The position numbers and the translations under genes are program-made. Of a DNA stretch of 64,000 nucleotides, positions 37,383 to 44,685 are shown one piece after another. Position 1 is the stretch's first letter. Each line of letters begins with the position of its first letter. The notes beneath the pieces were generated by a model. The model was not told the DNA's origin, did not search any database, and saw only the letters and a program-made list of their open reading frames with translations. The stretch comes from Candidatus Paceibacterota bacterium (GTDB taxonomy: Bacteria; Actinomycetota; Actinomycetes; Nanopelagicales; Nanopelagicaceae): assembly GCA_035530615.1 (NCBI GenBank), contig DATKUL010000002.1, positions 496,001-560,000 on the forward strand, read 5' to 3'.

Positions 37383-37597
37383 TTACCGTAAGAGTTGAAA
37401 TTGCCAATGACAATGGTTGTTGGTTTGTGCAAGATTGCGATGCGGTCAACCTAATTTGTTGGAGTGATACTGAGGAAGACCTTCGCAAGCGCGCTGCTGA
37501 AGCCATAATCTTTTCACTTGAAGAGCAGAACATTGAACCATCAGAGATCGCATTCAATTTTTCTATCGTGCCACTTCTCGAATCTGAAATGGCCTAA
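37379..37597 (+). CDS. hicB: HicB-like antitoxin
   Basis: A 72-residue protein with the partial RNase-H-like HicB fold: strand pairs VRVEIANDNGCWFVQDC, then a CWSDTEEDLRKRAAEAI helix. It lacks the C-terminal DNA-binding domain of longer HicB proteins, so it may act only as a toxin inhibitor. A 40-base internal segment (37453-37492) is duplicated downstream at 37976. Confidence 0.8.
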   Translation: MITVRVEIANDNGCWFVQDCDAVNLICWSDTEEDLRKRAAEAIIFSLEEQNIEPSEIAFNFSIVPLLESEMA

Positions 37598-37621
37598 CAA
37601 ATAGGAGTGATGTTCCCTCGA

Positions 37622-37656
37622 GAAGGACTCCGCCCATTTTGTGAGTGGAGCCCTTC
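37622..37656. terminator. Hairpin terminator between hicB and the tRNA-like gene
   Basis: GAAGGACTCC (37622-37631) pairs, with one mismatch, to GGAGCCCTTC (37647-37656). It could end hicAB on one strand and the tRNA on the other. Confidence 0.55.
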
Positions 37657-37676
37657 CCCTTGAGGTGTTGCCACTG

Positions 37677-37750
37677 TGACTCTGGCGGGACTCGAACCTG
37701 TAACCTCGGGCTGAGTGAGAGCCGCGCTCTATCCATTGAGCTACAGAGGC
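37677..37750 (-). tRNA. tRNA-like gene, predicted anticodon CAC (Val), degenerate
   Basis: On the - strand: acceptor GCCTCTG pairs with CAGAGTC with one mismatch; the D-arm is GCTCAATGGATAGAGC; the anticodon loop is CTCACTC with CAC at 34-36; the T-loop is TTCGAGT, but its stem (ACAGG/CCCGC) has two mismatches. It nearly duplicates the 5' half of the gene at 38.12 kb. Mispairing suggests a decaying tRNA. Confidence 0.6.
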
Positions 37751-37895
37751 ACCCGCGAAAGTTACCTCTGCGATAAAGCCATATTGGTTGGCGTTAGATC
37801 TGTTGTGAAAAACTTTTCGACAATTTGTAACACAAAGTAACTGGAAATGTTTTGCACATGAAGATAGAAGTGAATCAACCAATGCTACGATTACA

Positions 37896-37941
37896 GAGCT
37901 GAGTGAGAGTCGCCAGAAGATATATCCCAAGAGTTACATCA
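37896..37941 (-). pseudogene. tRNA fragment (anticodon loop and D-arm)
   Basis: GCTGAGTGAGAG repeats the anticodon loop of the tRNA-like gene 188 bases upstream, followed by a decayed D-arm resembling ATCCATTGAGCTACA. There is no T-arm. Confidence 0.5.
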
Positions 37942-37943
37942 CT

Positions 37944-37972
37944 AAAACCTCGAGAGAACTTCTCGGGGTTTT
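37944..37972. terminator. CGAGAGA-family hairpin, copy A
   Basis: AAAACCTCGAGA and TCTCGGGGTTTT form a bidirectional terminator-like hairpin. Close relatives lie at 38551-38579 and 44449-44477, and weaker ones near 33521 and 41210. Confidence 0.65.
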
Positions 37973-37975
37973 AGT

Positions 37976-38015
37976 ATTTGTTGGAGTGATACAGAGGAGG
38001 ACCTTCGCAGTCGCG
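37976..38015 (+). pseudogene. hicB internal fragment
   Basis: Forty bases match 37453-37492 of hicB at about 36 positions. The match begins within a few bases of the end of the preceding hairpin. No open reading frame surrounds it, so it is scrap from a duplicated TA locus. Confidence 0.7.
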
Positions 38016-38078
38016 ACCTCCCATATCCGCACCCGCGACATTCGACCTAACCATGCGAAGTATTCGACGGGCGTTAAA

Positions 38079-38114
38079 GATGAGGTCTCACTCGTTTTCA
38101 GGTGAGACCTCATC
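38079..38114 (-). terminator. Strong terminator of the 38.1 kb tRNA-like gene
   Basis: GATGAGGTCTCAC (38079-38091) pairs perfectly with GTGAGACCTCATC (38102-38114); TTTAACG follows on the - strand. Confidence 0.75.
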
Positions 38115-38122
38115 GCGAGTCG

Positions 38123-38195
38123 TGCCCCTGGCGGGACTCGAACCCGCAACGACACCTTCGTTATAGATGTGCTCTATCCATTGAGCTACAGAGGC
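38123..38195 (-). tRNA. tRNA-like gene with full cloverleaf, apparent anticodon AAC (Val)
   Basis: On the - strand all four stems pair: acceptor GCCTCTG/CAGGGGC, D-arm GCTC/GAGC, anticodon stem CATCT/AGGTG, T-stem GCGGG/CCCGC. The anticodon loop is ATAACGA, giving AAC at 34-36 with A32 and G37, which is unusual for valine tRNAs; bacteria rarely encode Val-AAC. The body resembles tRNA-Arg. CCA is not encoded. It may be functional with odd identity, or a relic of an integration site. Confidence 0.65.
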
Positions 38196-38336
38196 ACCCG
38201 TGAAAAATAGGCAGATATGAAGAACCAGAAATTACAATTGCCGTTACCTGTGGATTACTTTCAGTAACCAAATAATGAGAACGCAAAGCATTATCATCAG
38301 TTCTCGTTCTAATCGCAAAAACGATGTTACTCTTTC

Positions 38337-38383
38337 CCCACCTTCGTTAAGGATGTGCAAGTGTCTATCACTTGAGCTAAACA
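38337..38383 (-). pseudogene. tRNA fragment (5' half)
   Basis: CACCTTCGTTAAGGATGTGC and CTTGAGCTAAAC copy the anticodon arm and D-arm of the gene at 38.12 kb, with gaps. The T-arm is missing. Confidence 0.55.
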
Positions 38384-38418
38384 ATGAACTCCGTGATTAA
38401 TTTCCCGGAGTTCATTGT
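38381..38418 (+). terminator. Hairpin terminator
   Basis: ACAATGAACTCCG and CGGAGTTCATTGT are perfect 13-base arms followed by TTTTAT. Confidence 0.7.
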
Positions 38419-38479
38419 TTTATAAGTTAGTAGAAGCGTTGAATAGATCCTTATTCCTCAATAGACAACTTGAAACAAG

Positions 38480-38586
38480 AAGTCGTCCAGTGTTACCCTT
38501 CGTTCGGTGTCGTTACCCTGCACAAGTTCTATCCAAAGAGTTACATCACTAAAACCTCGAGAGAACATCTCGGGGTTTTGGTATTT
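38480..38586. repeat. Dispersed ~105-base repeat, left copy
   Basis: This block, a tRNA-derived fragment (GTTCTATCCAAAGAGTTACA) plus a CGAGAGA hairpin, recurs in the same orientation at 44378-44485 with about 85% identity by eye. The copies bracket the NERD-helicase to CBASS block. Confidence 0.7.
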
Positions 38587-38616
38587 GCATATCCTTCCGA
38601 AAAAGCCCAAGTTCAG
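38580..38616. repeat. Boundary repeat, copy 1
   Basis: GGTATTTGCATATCCTTCCG and the following AAAAAGCCCAAGTTCAG match 44568-44605. The element touches the stop codon of the NERD helicase. Confidence 0.65.
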
Positions 38617-40256
38617 ATTAAAGATTTCTCCGCGTGATTGGTCAATTTCTTCACAAACTCTTTGCCGCCGCCGTGTTTAAGAGTCTCCTTGTCGGCACAG
38701 ATAATCAGCAGATCACGGGCACGAGTAATGGCAGTGTAGAGCATCTCCTTTTTCTGATCCTCGACCTTCCAGCCGTTGATTGCTAAGACAATGACACGAC
38801 GTTCAAGCCCCTTGAAACCAAGCACATGACCGTAAAACACTGCATCGCCCTCAAAGAATTCGTCCCAGTAGGTGTGACGATTAGCCTCGACTTTTTCGCG
38901 TTGAATGGGATGTCGCGAGCCCGTAGTCAAAACACAGATATCCCCCGGAGCCCATCCATCATTCAGCAATTGGTTTACAACATCATCGGCTATCTCAATG
39001 GCGTTCTCATTCATAGATTCGACGTAACGAACTGGAACTCCGTCTAACCCTGCCAAATGAAGTGGCTCTTCGAGGCAGAGGGAGGCCAACTGTGCAATCG
39101 GTAGTGAGTTGCGCAGGTTTGTATCTAAACGAAGGGAACATGCCACAAGCGGGATATCAGTTGCTTGTCGGAATATCCCCTGGCGGGTATCTCCAAAGGC
39201 GTAAATGTGTCCATACGAAGGGTTCTTAAGAACTGCTAGAACAAGATCCCACCACTTCGGGTGAAAATCTTGTGCCTCATCAATAATTACCGTGTCGAAT
39301 TTCTCCTCCACTGGCACTACCCCAAAATGCTCGATGAGTAGCAGCGGTACTTCGCTATCCCAAAATTCATCAACCTCCCGTGTCTCCAATCGTAAATTCA
39401 ATTTGTACGCGAGCGAGTGAAGGGTTGACACTATGGTCGGACGCTCGTTTTCCGGCACCGACTTGAATTGATTGTTGATGTAGTCCGAAAGACCCCGGTT
39501 ATAACAGAGGAAGAGAACGCGATCCCCCGCTGCCGCACAACGCCGTGCTTGCTCTATGGCAATGTAGGTTTTCCCGCAACCCGCGGCTCCAAGAATCGCA
39601 AACTTAGGCGTGGTCCGGCACATGTCGAGAATAGAGAACTGCGATTCCGTTAAATGCAGTACCGCTTCCTCCCGCTCTAGCCCCAGTTCAATTATCGATT
39701 TTTGTGAGTGGATCGCTCTGCCAAGATGCTGAATCATAATGTCGACGTCTTGCGCGGTGGGTCGATAGTTATGCGATTGCAAATCAGACTTGATTCGATC
39801 AGCTATATGAATCAAGTCAATTTCATCCGTCACAATGAATCTAGGAATGTCGGGTCGGTTATATTCACGGTCAATAGTTGAGTAAGGGAAAACCAACATA
39901 GGTCGCGGGGAAAAGTGTTGAAGACTGGACTTAGTCTCTAGATAGCGCACGAGCCCATGAAGATTGCTCATGACTTGCGCAATGGGATCTATATTGCGCG
40001 AGCCTCTGGAATCGCTCTGCTTGAAAGTGGAATCCTCATTGGGTTGGACCTTGCCACCTTTAACTTCAAGGATGGCGACGCCAACTTCAGGCCACAAGAT
40101 AATGAAATCCATCTCATATTCGTGGCTGTGGTCAAGCAACTTGAGATTGCAGATTACTGCGGCTTCATCTGGCAATCGTTGCCGCAATTCATTCCATACC
40201 AACCGCTCTGAAGGGTCAGCGAAGATTGGGTCAGTGGGAAAGGAGCGCCTAGTCAT
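38613..40256 (-). CDS. NERD nuclease-related domain plus UvrD/SF1-like helicase
   Basis: A 547-residue protein. An N-terminal NERD domain (residues 15-125) has EMDFIILWPEVGVAILEVKGGKV, with the D and ExK of a PD-(D/E)XK-like site. An SF1 helicase follows: Walker A GAAGCGKTY near 225, VIIDEAQDF, FGDTRQGIF and a C-terminal TAITRARDLLII motif. Proteins of this type recur in phage-defence islands. The ATG at 40256 is preferred over one nine codons earlier. It is AT-balanced and stands alone between tRNA-rich spacers. Confidence 0.85.
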   Translation of the reverse strand: MTRRSFPTDPIFADPSERLVWNELRQRLPDEAAVICNLKLLDHSHEYEMDFIILWPEVGVAILEVKGGKVQPNEDSTFKQSDSRGSRNIDPIAQVMSNLHGLVRYLETKSSLQHFSPRPMLVFPYSTIDREYNRPDIPRFIVTDEIDLIHIADRIKSDLQSHNYRPTAQDVDIMIQHLGRAIHSQKSIIELGLEREEAVLHLTESQFSILDMCRTTPKFAILGAAGCGKTYIAIEQARRCAAAGDRVLFLCYNRGLSDYINNQFKSVPENERPTIVSTLHSLAYKLNLRLETREVDEFWDSEVPLLLIEHFGVVPVEEKFDTVIIDEAQDFHPKWWDLVLAVLKNPSYGHIYAFGDTRQGIFRQATDIPLVACSLRLDTNLRNSLPIAQLASLCLEEPLHLAGLDGVPVRYVESMNENAIEIADDVVNQLLNDGWAPGDICVLTTGSRHPIQREKVEANRHTYWDEFFEGDAVFYGHVLGFKGLERRVIVLAINGWKVEDQKKEMLYTAITRARDLLIICADKETLKHGGGKEFVKKLTNHAEKSLI

Positions 40257-40683
40257 GGGTTCAGTCTCTATGGCGCCCACCATTCAGGCAAGGAAGCAGA
40301 ATTTCCGCGCAATGCCAGTAATGCCTGATATCTTTTCTATTGCTCAAGAAGTGAGTCATAAGCCCTCCGGCTGACTCTCTGCCAACCGCCTCGCTCTTCG
40401 CACACCGTGGCCCCAGAGGCAGAGCTGCTCATCCATCTTTATCCACATCCGCCAACGTTCTTACAAACACAAGCCGATTTGGTTGTTCTGGCATCGGGTG
40501 GAGTAGAGATTCTTCTTGGTGTGGGCGATCTGTACTACAGGAGCCTGGCGCAGCTTTCGATCAAGAGGTCTTGGCGTTTAACGCCGTAGGACCGGGCATG
40601 TGAAAAGACTTCGATTTGTCGGCAGAGTCTTTTTCATTTGTAAACTGAAAAAAGTAAACCCCGCAGATTTTTCTACGGAGTTT
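40257..40683. other. Non-coding spacer with hairpins
   Basis: I see no convincing gene. A GGCGTTTAACGCC palindrome lies at 40573-40585, an AAAAGACT/AGTCTTTT terminator-like hairpin at 40601-40636, and a GTAAACCCCG/CGGAGTTTAC hairpin at 40654-40685 that touches the next tRNA-like sequence. Confidence 0.5.
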
Positions 40684-40813
40684 ACCTTTGTAGTTCAATA
40701 GTTAAACGACACGCTCCTTTGCCGAAGTTGCTTAACCATAGCAGGGGCGAAGGGATAGGGCGCTACTTTGCCGAAGGAAGAGGTTGCAGGTTCAAATCCT
40801 GTCGAGGGCACCA
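40684..40813 (+). tRNA. Interrupted tRNA-like gene, anticodon GCC (Gly), with 49-base insertion
   Basis: The 3' half is excellent: T-arm GCAGGTTCAAATCCTGT, acceptor strand CGAGGGC and encoded ACCA. The 5' half has acceptor ACCTTTG and a D-arm with one base missing. The anticodon segment CGCTNCTTTGCCGAAG occurs twice (40712-40727 and 40761-40776). Removing one copy plus the spacer (49 bases) gives a near-normal tRNA with loop TTGCCGA. As it stands the gene is split in the anticodon arm. It may be an integration scar or a pseudogene. Confidence 0.5.
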
Positions 40814-40818
40814 CCTCG

Positions 40819-40851
40819 GTGGCTCTGCGTAATCTAATTACGTGGGGCCAC
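40819..40851 (+). terminator. Terminator after the interrupted tRNA
   Basis: GTGGCTCTGCGTAAT pairs along its length (three G-U or equivalent wobble pairs) with ATTACGTGGGGCCAC; a TTCAATTT run follows. Confidence 0.7.
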
Positions 40852-41305
40852 TTCAATTTCCTCGTGATCTATTTTGGCAGCGAGGGGATGAAACTACTCC
40901 GTGTAACGAGAGTTTCTGCTTTAATTAGTGAAGTTGAGCCGGGTTGTTAAACCCGACCCAACTGCCTTATGCGAAATCAGGTTGCTGTCTGATCGGGTCC
41001 GTCGGTAATTATCCGACGGCCCTTTCGCATTTCCCATAAACGAACTATGAGATAAAGAATTCAGGCGTGTGAAATGTATTTGAGTGTGTTGCTGGGATAT
41101 TTAAATGTGTCAATGCCTGTGAATAAGTAAGGTGTTGCGAAACTACTCCGAGTGACGAGTATTTCTGATTTAATAAATGTGCCCTAATTTCGAGGTAATG
41201 CTCTTACGTCGAGAGAAAACTCTCTCGGAGATAGGGAAATGGTAAAGCGATGGACGTGGTTAACCCTACTAATTAGATCGCTTGGCCTTGGTGGCCCTGG
41301 GCGAG
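40852..41305. other. Hairpin-rich non-coding spacer
   Basis: No protein gene is seen. A unit starting GAAACTACTCCG (40890 region) recurs near 41139. Hairpins include CCGTCGG-TAATTAT-CCGACGG at 40995-41022 with T-rich tail, and CGAGAGA-AAAC-TCTCTCG at 41210-41227. Short unannotated RNAs or further tRNA relics are possible. Confidence 0.5.
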
Positions 41306-41334
41306 GTGGCTCCGTAGGCGTTATACGGAGCCAC
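41306..41334 (+). terminator. Perfect hairpin terminator
   Basis: GTGGCTCCGTA and TACGGAGCCAC form an 11-base stem followed by TTTCAATT. The sequence just before it resembles a decayed tRNA 3' end. Confidence 0.7.
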
Positions 41335-41526
41335 TTTCAATTAGATGTTAATTCAATGAACACCAGCAGTTATCCGCAGGCTCTCATCTTCGCCATCCCT
41401 TGCAGTAACTTGGCATCGACCTGCCAGTCATTGGGCACGACGATAGTTTTCTTATCGACTGTGAAATTCTTTAATTCGGGAAAGCATGGGTTCAAGCACT
41501 TATCTTTTATCCAGGAGGGAGTCATC

Positions 41527-41853
41527 ATGGCAAAGTCATATAAGGATTATTCGGAGCAGATGCGCTCTCGCCTCTCACCTGAGGGCAAGGCGGCACTTGA
41601 GGCATTTTCAAATTCATACGCACTTGGTTTGTCCTTGATTAATGCACGCCATGCCCACAAGATGACACAGAAGCAGTTGTCAGAAATGACCGGGATTAAT
41701 CAGTCTGAAATCAGTAAAATCGAAACTGGTTCTTTATCCATCAGTACGGCAACTTTGTTTCGACTATTAAGTGCACTCGGTGCAACTGTGCGAATTGAAC
41801 TCGTAGAGGTTCGTCCTAAAGCAAGGCGCAGACCTACACTCGTTGGTGCCTAG
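41527..41853 (+). CDS. XRE-family HTH protein, HigA-like orphan antitoxin
   Basis: A 108-residue protein with a Cro/CI helix-turn-helix: HKMTQKQLSEMTGINQSEIS then IETGSLSISTATLFRLLSALGA. This arrangement matches HigA/RelB-type antitoxins. AGGAGGGA at 41513-41520 gives a strong ribosome site for the ATG at 41527. No toxin gene is found on either side, so it is either an orphan antitoxin or a stand-alone regulator of the neighbouring defence genes. Confidence 0.8.
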   Translation: MAKSYKDYSEQMRSRLSPEGKAALEAFSNSYALGLSLINARHAHKMTQKQLSEMTGINQSEISKIETGSLSISTATLFRLLSALGATVRIELVEVRPKARRRPTLVGA

Positions 41854-41975
41854 ACATTGCAACTTTTCCATAAAATGGATTAGTCCCTATTATTCGAATT
41901 TTTACAGCAGGTATCTGGGAAACGATGAGGTAGAACTTGGGAACAGTGTGGTTATTGCGCTTCATTGGTGTCAGG

Positions 41976-42254
41976 TCACTCCTTCACTTGCTGATGTGAC
42001 TGAATACCCTGACCCAGCTTCCTGATTTCGTCCACTAAGGGCTGTGCCGTAATCCGATAAATCTTGTCAGCCACACGATCCGCCTTGAGCGTGATCGCCT
42101 TCGCAACAGTTGCTGGGCTGAACAAGCCCGTAATAATGATGATTGCACTCACAAGGCCACTCAAAACTTTGTGTCGAATCGGAGCTCCGATGACCCTGGA
42201 GAGAAGTTCTGCAAACCACGGCATAGTACTGTTACCAATCCGAGAAAGCGCCAC
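41976..42254 (-). CDS. Small membrane protein downstream of the CD-NTase
   Basis: A 92-residue protein starting at GTG 42254, 27 bases after the CD-NTase stop. One long hydrophobic segment (about residues 30-52) is followed by an amphipathic helical tail. No family is recognised. Being in the same orientation and close, it may be a third component of the CBASS-like operon. Confidence 0.5.
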   Translation of the reverse strand: MALSRIGNSTMPWFAELLSRVIGAPIRHKVLSGLVSAIIIITGLFSPATVAKAITLKADRVADKIYRITAQPLVDEIRKLGQGIQSHQQVKE

Positions 42255-42281
42255 AGGGTGACATCGCTATTGTCGCCAAAA

Positions 42282-43634
42282 CTAGAGCCCGAACCGGTGC
42301 GTATTGTTGTAGATATTCACCACAAACTTGTCGCTGGCGGCTACGACTCGGTTTGCTTTCACGAGGACGGCGCGGATCCAGTGAGCGCCCGTGTAATTGG
42401 TGTCCTCCCAATTCTCACGCGGATTCGCCGAGTCGCGGCCGTTGAGTTTCTTAGCCTTGAAGAAAGCTCCTCGAAGTCCGTTCCGTTCGCGGGCATGTCG
42501 TCCAGTATTGGCTACTTGCCACCATACTTCTACGTCATCCGGACCACGAGTCAGCGCCTCAAACTTGATCTTCCGACCGTGGAAAAGTGTGCCGCCGTTG
42601 TTTTCATACTTACTGAAGTGCGGGCTGCGTTTGCCCCGTGCAGTTGAAGCAACGAGATGCACGCCATAACGCTCGTCCAGATTCTCTGTCCACCCCCGCG
42701 TCGTGTATGTATGAGCATGGCTATCATCCGACACTCGAATTCCCAGCGCCTCAGTGGGGACGGTTGGAAAGTCCTCGCCCAGAATCTCTCGCCAGCAATC
42801 TGCCGCTTCGACCGGATCCGCCGTTGCGATGGCACGCTCAGACACATCGCGGCCCTCAGCTAGTTCTGCAACGAAATCTCGGAAACTCGCGTTGCTCCAT
42901 CGAGCAGCCAGATTTTCGCTAGGAAGCACCGGATTGGGAATAACGGGCGCAGAACTAAGCGACGCTAGAGCGTCATGCATTGCTGCGAACGTTCCGTGTA
43001 GCCGCGCCGCATCATCAGTGTGAGTTGTCATGTATTGAGACGCGAGCACTTGAAGAACTATTGACTTGATCGAGTGGTGAACTGACTGTTGGTCGTCTCG
43101 CCATCGTTTGAGTGCCTTGACCGTCCGCTCGAAGTGGATTCCCTGAGCAGTGCACCACTCCGTGTATTCGGCCGGGGCCGTGGAATGCCAGCCCTCTCCC
43201 CTGCGAGGCGCTTCAAGCGGTGACGCTCCAGATACGGCGCGCCTCAGCGGCACAACATCTACATGAAACTTCCCGACTTCGTCTTCGGCGTACTCCAGCC
43301 TGACACAGGGTTTCTTGGACACGACCCGTGCGGCGTAACGACCGTCAGCTTTGAAACTCGCCTCTAGGCGATCCAAAGCAGCATCGGAAGATTCCTCAAC
43401 GTCGGACATAGCGAACACGAGGTCGACGTCATACTCACCACCATCGAGTGGACGAATGGCGGTTCCGTTGGGATACGAGCCTTGGAGAAACACATCCGCA
43501 TTACCAATGCTGAACTCTTTCACGAGGAACTCCATCAGCGTAGAAGATGCTCTTTCTATGCGATCAATTGCTAACGCTGGGAGCGATACCTGGCCAATGT
43601 ATTGCTGGAAATGTTCGGACAAATCAACCGTCAT
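42282..43634 (-). CDS. CBASS-type CD-NTase (SMODS) with AGS-C sensor domain
   Basis: A 450-residue oligonucleotide cyclase of the SMODS family. The nucleotidyltransferase core has QGSYPNGT (Gly52-Ser53), the metal site D69-V-D71, and a third acid at D126 in FHVDVVPL. The C-terminal 120 residues, with GAHWIRAVLVKANRVV and KFVVNIYN, match the AGS-C domain (adenylyl/guanylyl and SMODS C-terminal sensor). Such enzymes make cyclic nucleotide signals upon phage infection to activate an effector. The ATG at 43634 overlaps the effector's stop by four bases. Confidence 0.87.
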   Translation of the reverse strand: MTVDLSEHFQQYIGQVSLPALAIDRIERASSTLMEFLVKEFSIGNADVFLQGSYPNGTAIRPLDGGEYDVDLVFAMSDVEESSDAALDRLEASFKADGRYAARVVSKKPCVRLEYAEDEVGKFHVDVVPLRRAVSGASPLEAPRRGEGWHSTAPAEYTEWCTAQGIHFERTVKALKRWRDDQQSVHHSIKSIVLQVLASQYMTTHTDDAARLHGTFAAMHDALASLSSAPVIPNPVLPSENLAARWSNASFRDFVAELAEGRDVSERAIATADPVEAADCWREILGEDFPTVPTEALGIRVSDDSHAHTYTTRGWTENLDERYGVHLVASTARGKRSPHFSKYENNGGTLFHGRKIKFEALTRGPDDVEVWWQVANTGRHARERNGLRGAFFKAKKLNGRDSANPRENWEDTNYTGAHWIRAVLVKANRVVAASDKFVVNIYNNTHRFGL

Positions 43635-44164
43635 GAGCGATTCTTCCGATTGCGATGCGCTAGTCCGATCTTTCGCCAGGGCCATGGTGACAAGTGCGCA
43701 CGCACATCACGCAGAAACAACTCAATGTCTTCAGCGATGTTCACCTGATCCATTAACTCCGGCACCAATGAGTCGACCAATGGATCCGCCCAAGCCCGAT
43801 CAATCGGTCCCCTTGTTGCTTCCTTGGCGGCAGCAATCAAGCGGGTAAAACTCCGTTCGACTAACTTAGACTCACTTCCAATTCGTCCCTGGTGGTAAGC
43901 CAAATCTTCCTGAAGCGTGTGGAATCGATCAGTTAGTTCCACGCCATGATCAACACCGCGTCGTCGCAATCGATGAGGCATCTCCGTCCAGGCAACGACA
44001 GTTCGTAGAGCGTCGCCGTAGGTGCTGCGTCGACGATTCTGCGACCCACCCATTTGGGTAGTGAATGCACCGATCAGCACTGCAGCGATAGTGGTTGTGG
44101 CGGCAATCCCGGCCGCCCACATCGAAGTCTCCGTTGCGTCCACTCGAACCCTCCCAGTTCTCAC
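43631..44164 (-). CDS. Predicted membrane effector of the CBASS-like operon
   Basis: A 177-residue protein with one N-terminal membrane helix (about 14-38) and a helical cytosolic part rich in Arg and acidic residues. It shows no known nucleotide-binding or nuclease motif. Translational coupling to the CD-NTase (ATGA) strongly implies partnership. The natural guess is a membrane-disrupting effector in the style of TM-CBASS systems, but a single helix is uncommon for that group, so its action is open. Confidence 0.65.
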   Translation of the reverse strand: MRTGRVRVDATETSMWAAGIAATTTIAAVLIGAFTTQMGGSQNRRRSTYGDALRTVVAWTEMPHRLRRRGVDHGVELTDRFHTLQEDLAYHQGRIGSESKLVERSFTRLIAAAKEATRGPIDRAWADPLVDSLVPELMDQVNIAEDIELFLRDVRAHLSPWPWRKIGLAHRNRKNRS

Positions 44165-44377
44165 TTAGGTTACCCAAGAGGTTATAGGTAACCACTGACA
44201 CTCACGTGCATCTACCATCACGTCACTCATTCGGACTTTTTCGTTATTTACCGACCTTTCCACGCTTCCGGTTTCGCCAGTCAGGTAAATGTGCATCCAG
44301 CAGTTGAATGAAGCGCTCCCGGTGATTGGGTTCAAACCAATGCCGTAGGTCATGAACGAGGGGATTTATAGGCCAAG

Positions 44378-44485
44378 AAATCGCCCGGTGTTACCCTTCG
44401 CTCGGTGTCGTTACCATTGCATAAGTTCTATCCAAAGAGTTACTACCTAAAGCCTCGAGAGAACATCTCGGGGTTCTAGTGTTTG
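44378..44485. repeat. Dispersed ~105-base repeat, right copy
   Basis: Partner of 38480-38586 in direct orientation. It contains the tRNA-derived GTTCTATCCAAAGAGTTAC and the hairpin at 44449-44477. Confidence 0.7.
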
Positions 44486-44567
44486 CCGGGAATTTTTTAT
44501 GCAACTCCTTATATCCGGTGAAAATCAACCAATGATTAATATGCCTCTTACAAAGCCATTGGACTTT

Positions 44568-44661
44568 GGCATTTGCACAGCCTTCCAGAAAAAGACCCGA
44601 GTTCAGTAAACCAAGCCCGGAATACGTCTGGCACGCCCAACTGTCCGAAGAAGGTTGGACA
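44568..44661. repeat. Boundary repeat, copy 2
   Basis: GGCATTTGCACAGCCTTCCA and the next 20 bases match copy 1; GAGTTCAGTAAACCAAG with CCCGGAATACGTCTGGCACG matches copy 3 at 49308-49357. It thus joins the two halves of the element in one place. Confidence 0.65.
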
Positions 44662-44685
44662 GATAAGAGATTTGTAACTTAGACA

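Larger units (their letters stand above)
44165..44685. other. Inter-module spacer with two classes of repeats
   Basis: No gene is seen. The spacer holds the right copy of the ~105-base repeat and copy 2 of the boundary repeat (both listed separately), between the CBASS-like operon start and the NucS-like gene end. Confidence 0.6.

Noticed and set aside
37677-38586. CRISPR array
   Set aside because: Repeats are irregular in length and spacing, are tRNA-derived and alternate with hairpins; no cas gene is present.
40407-40589. Open frame of 60 codons in the spacer after the NERD helicase
   Set aside because: No ribosome site, no recognisable domain and it runs through hairpin sequence.
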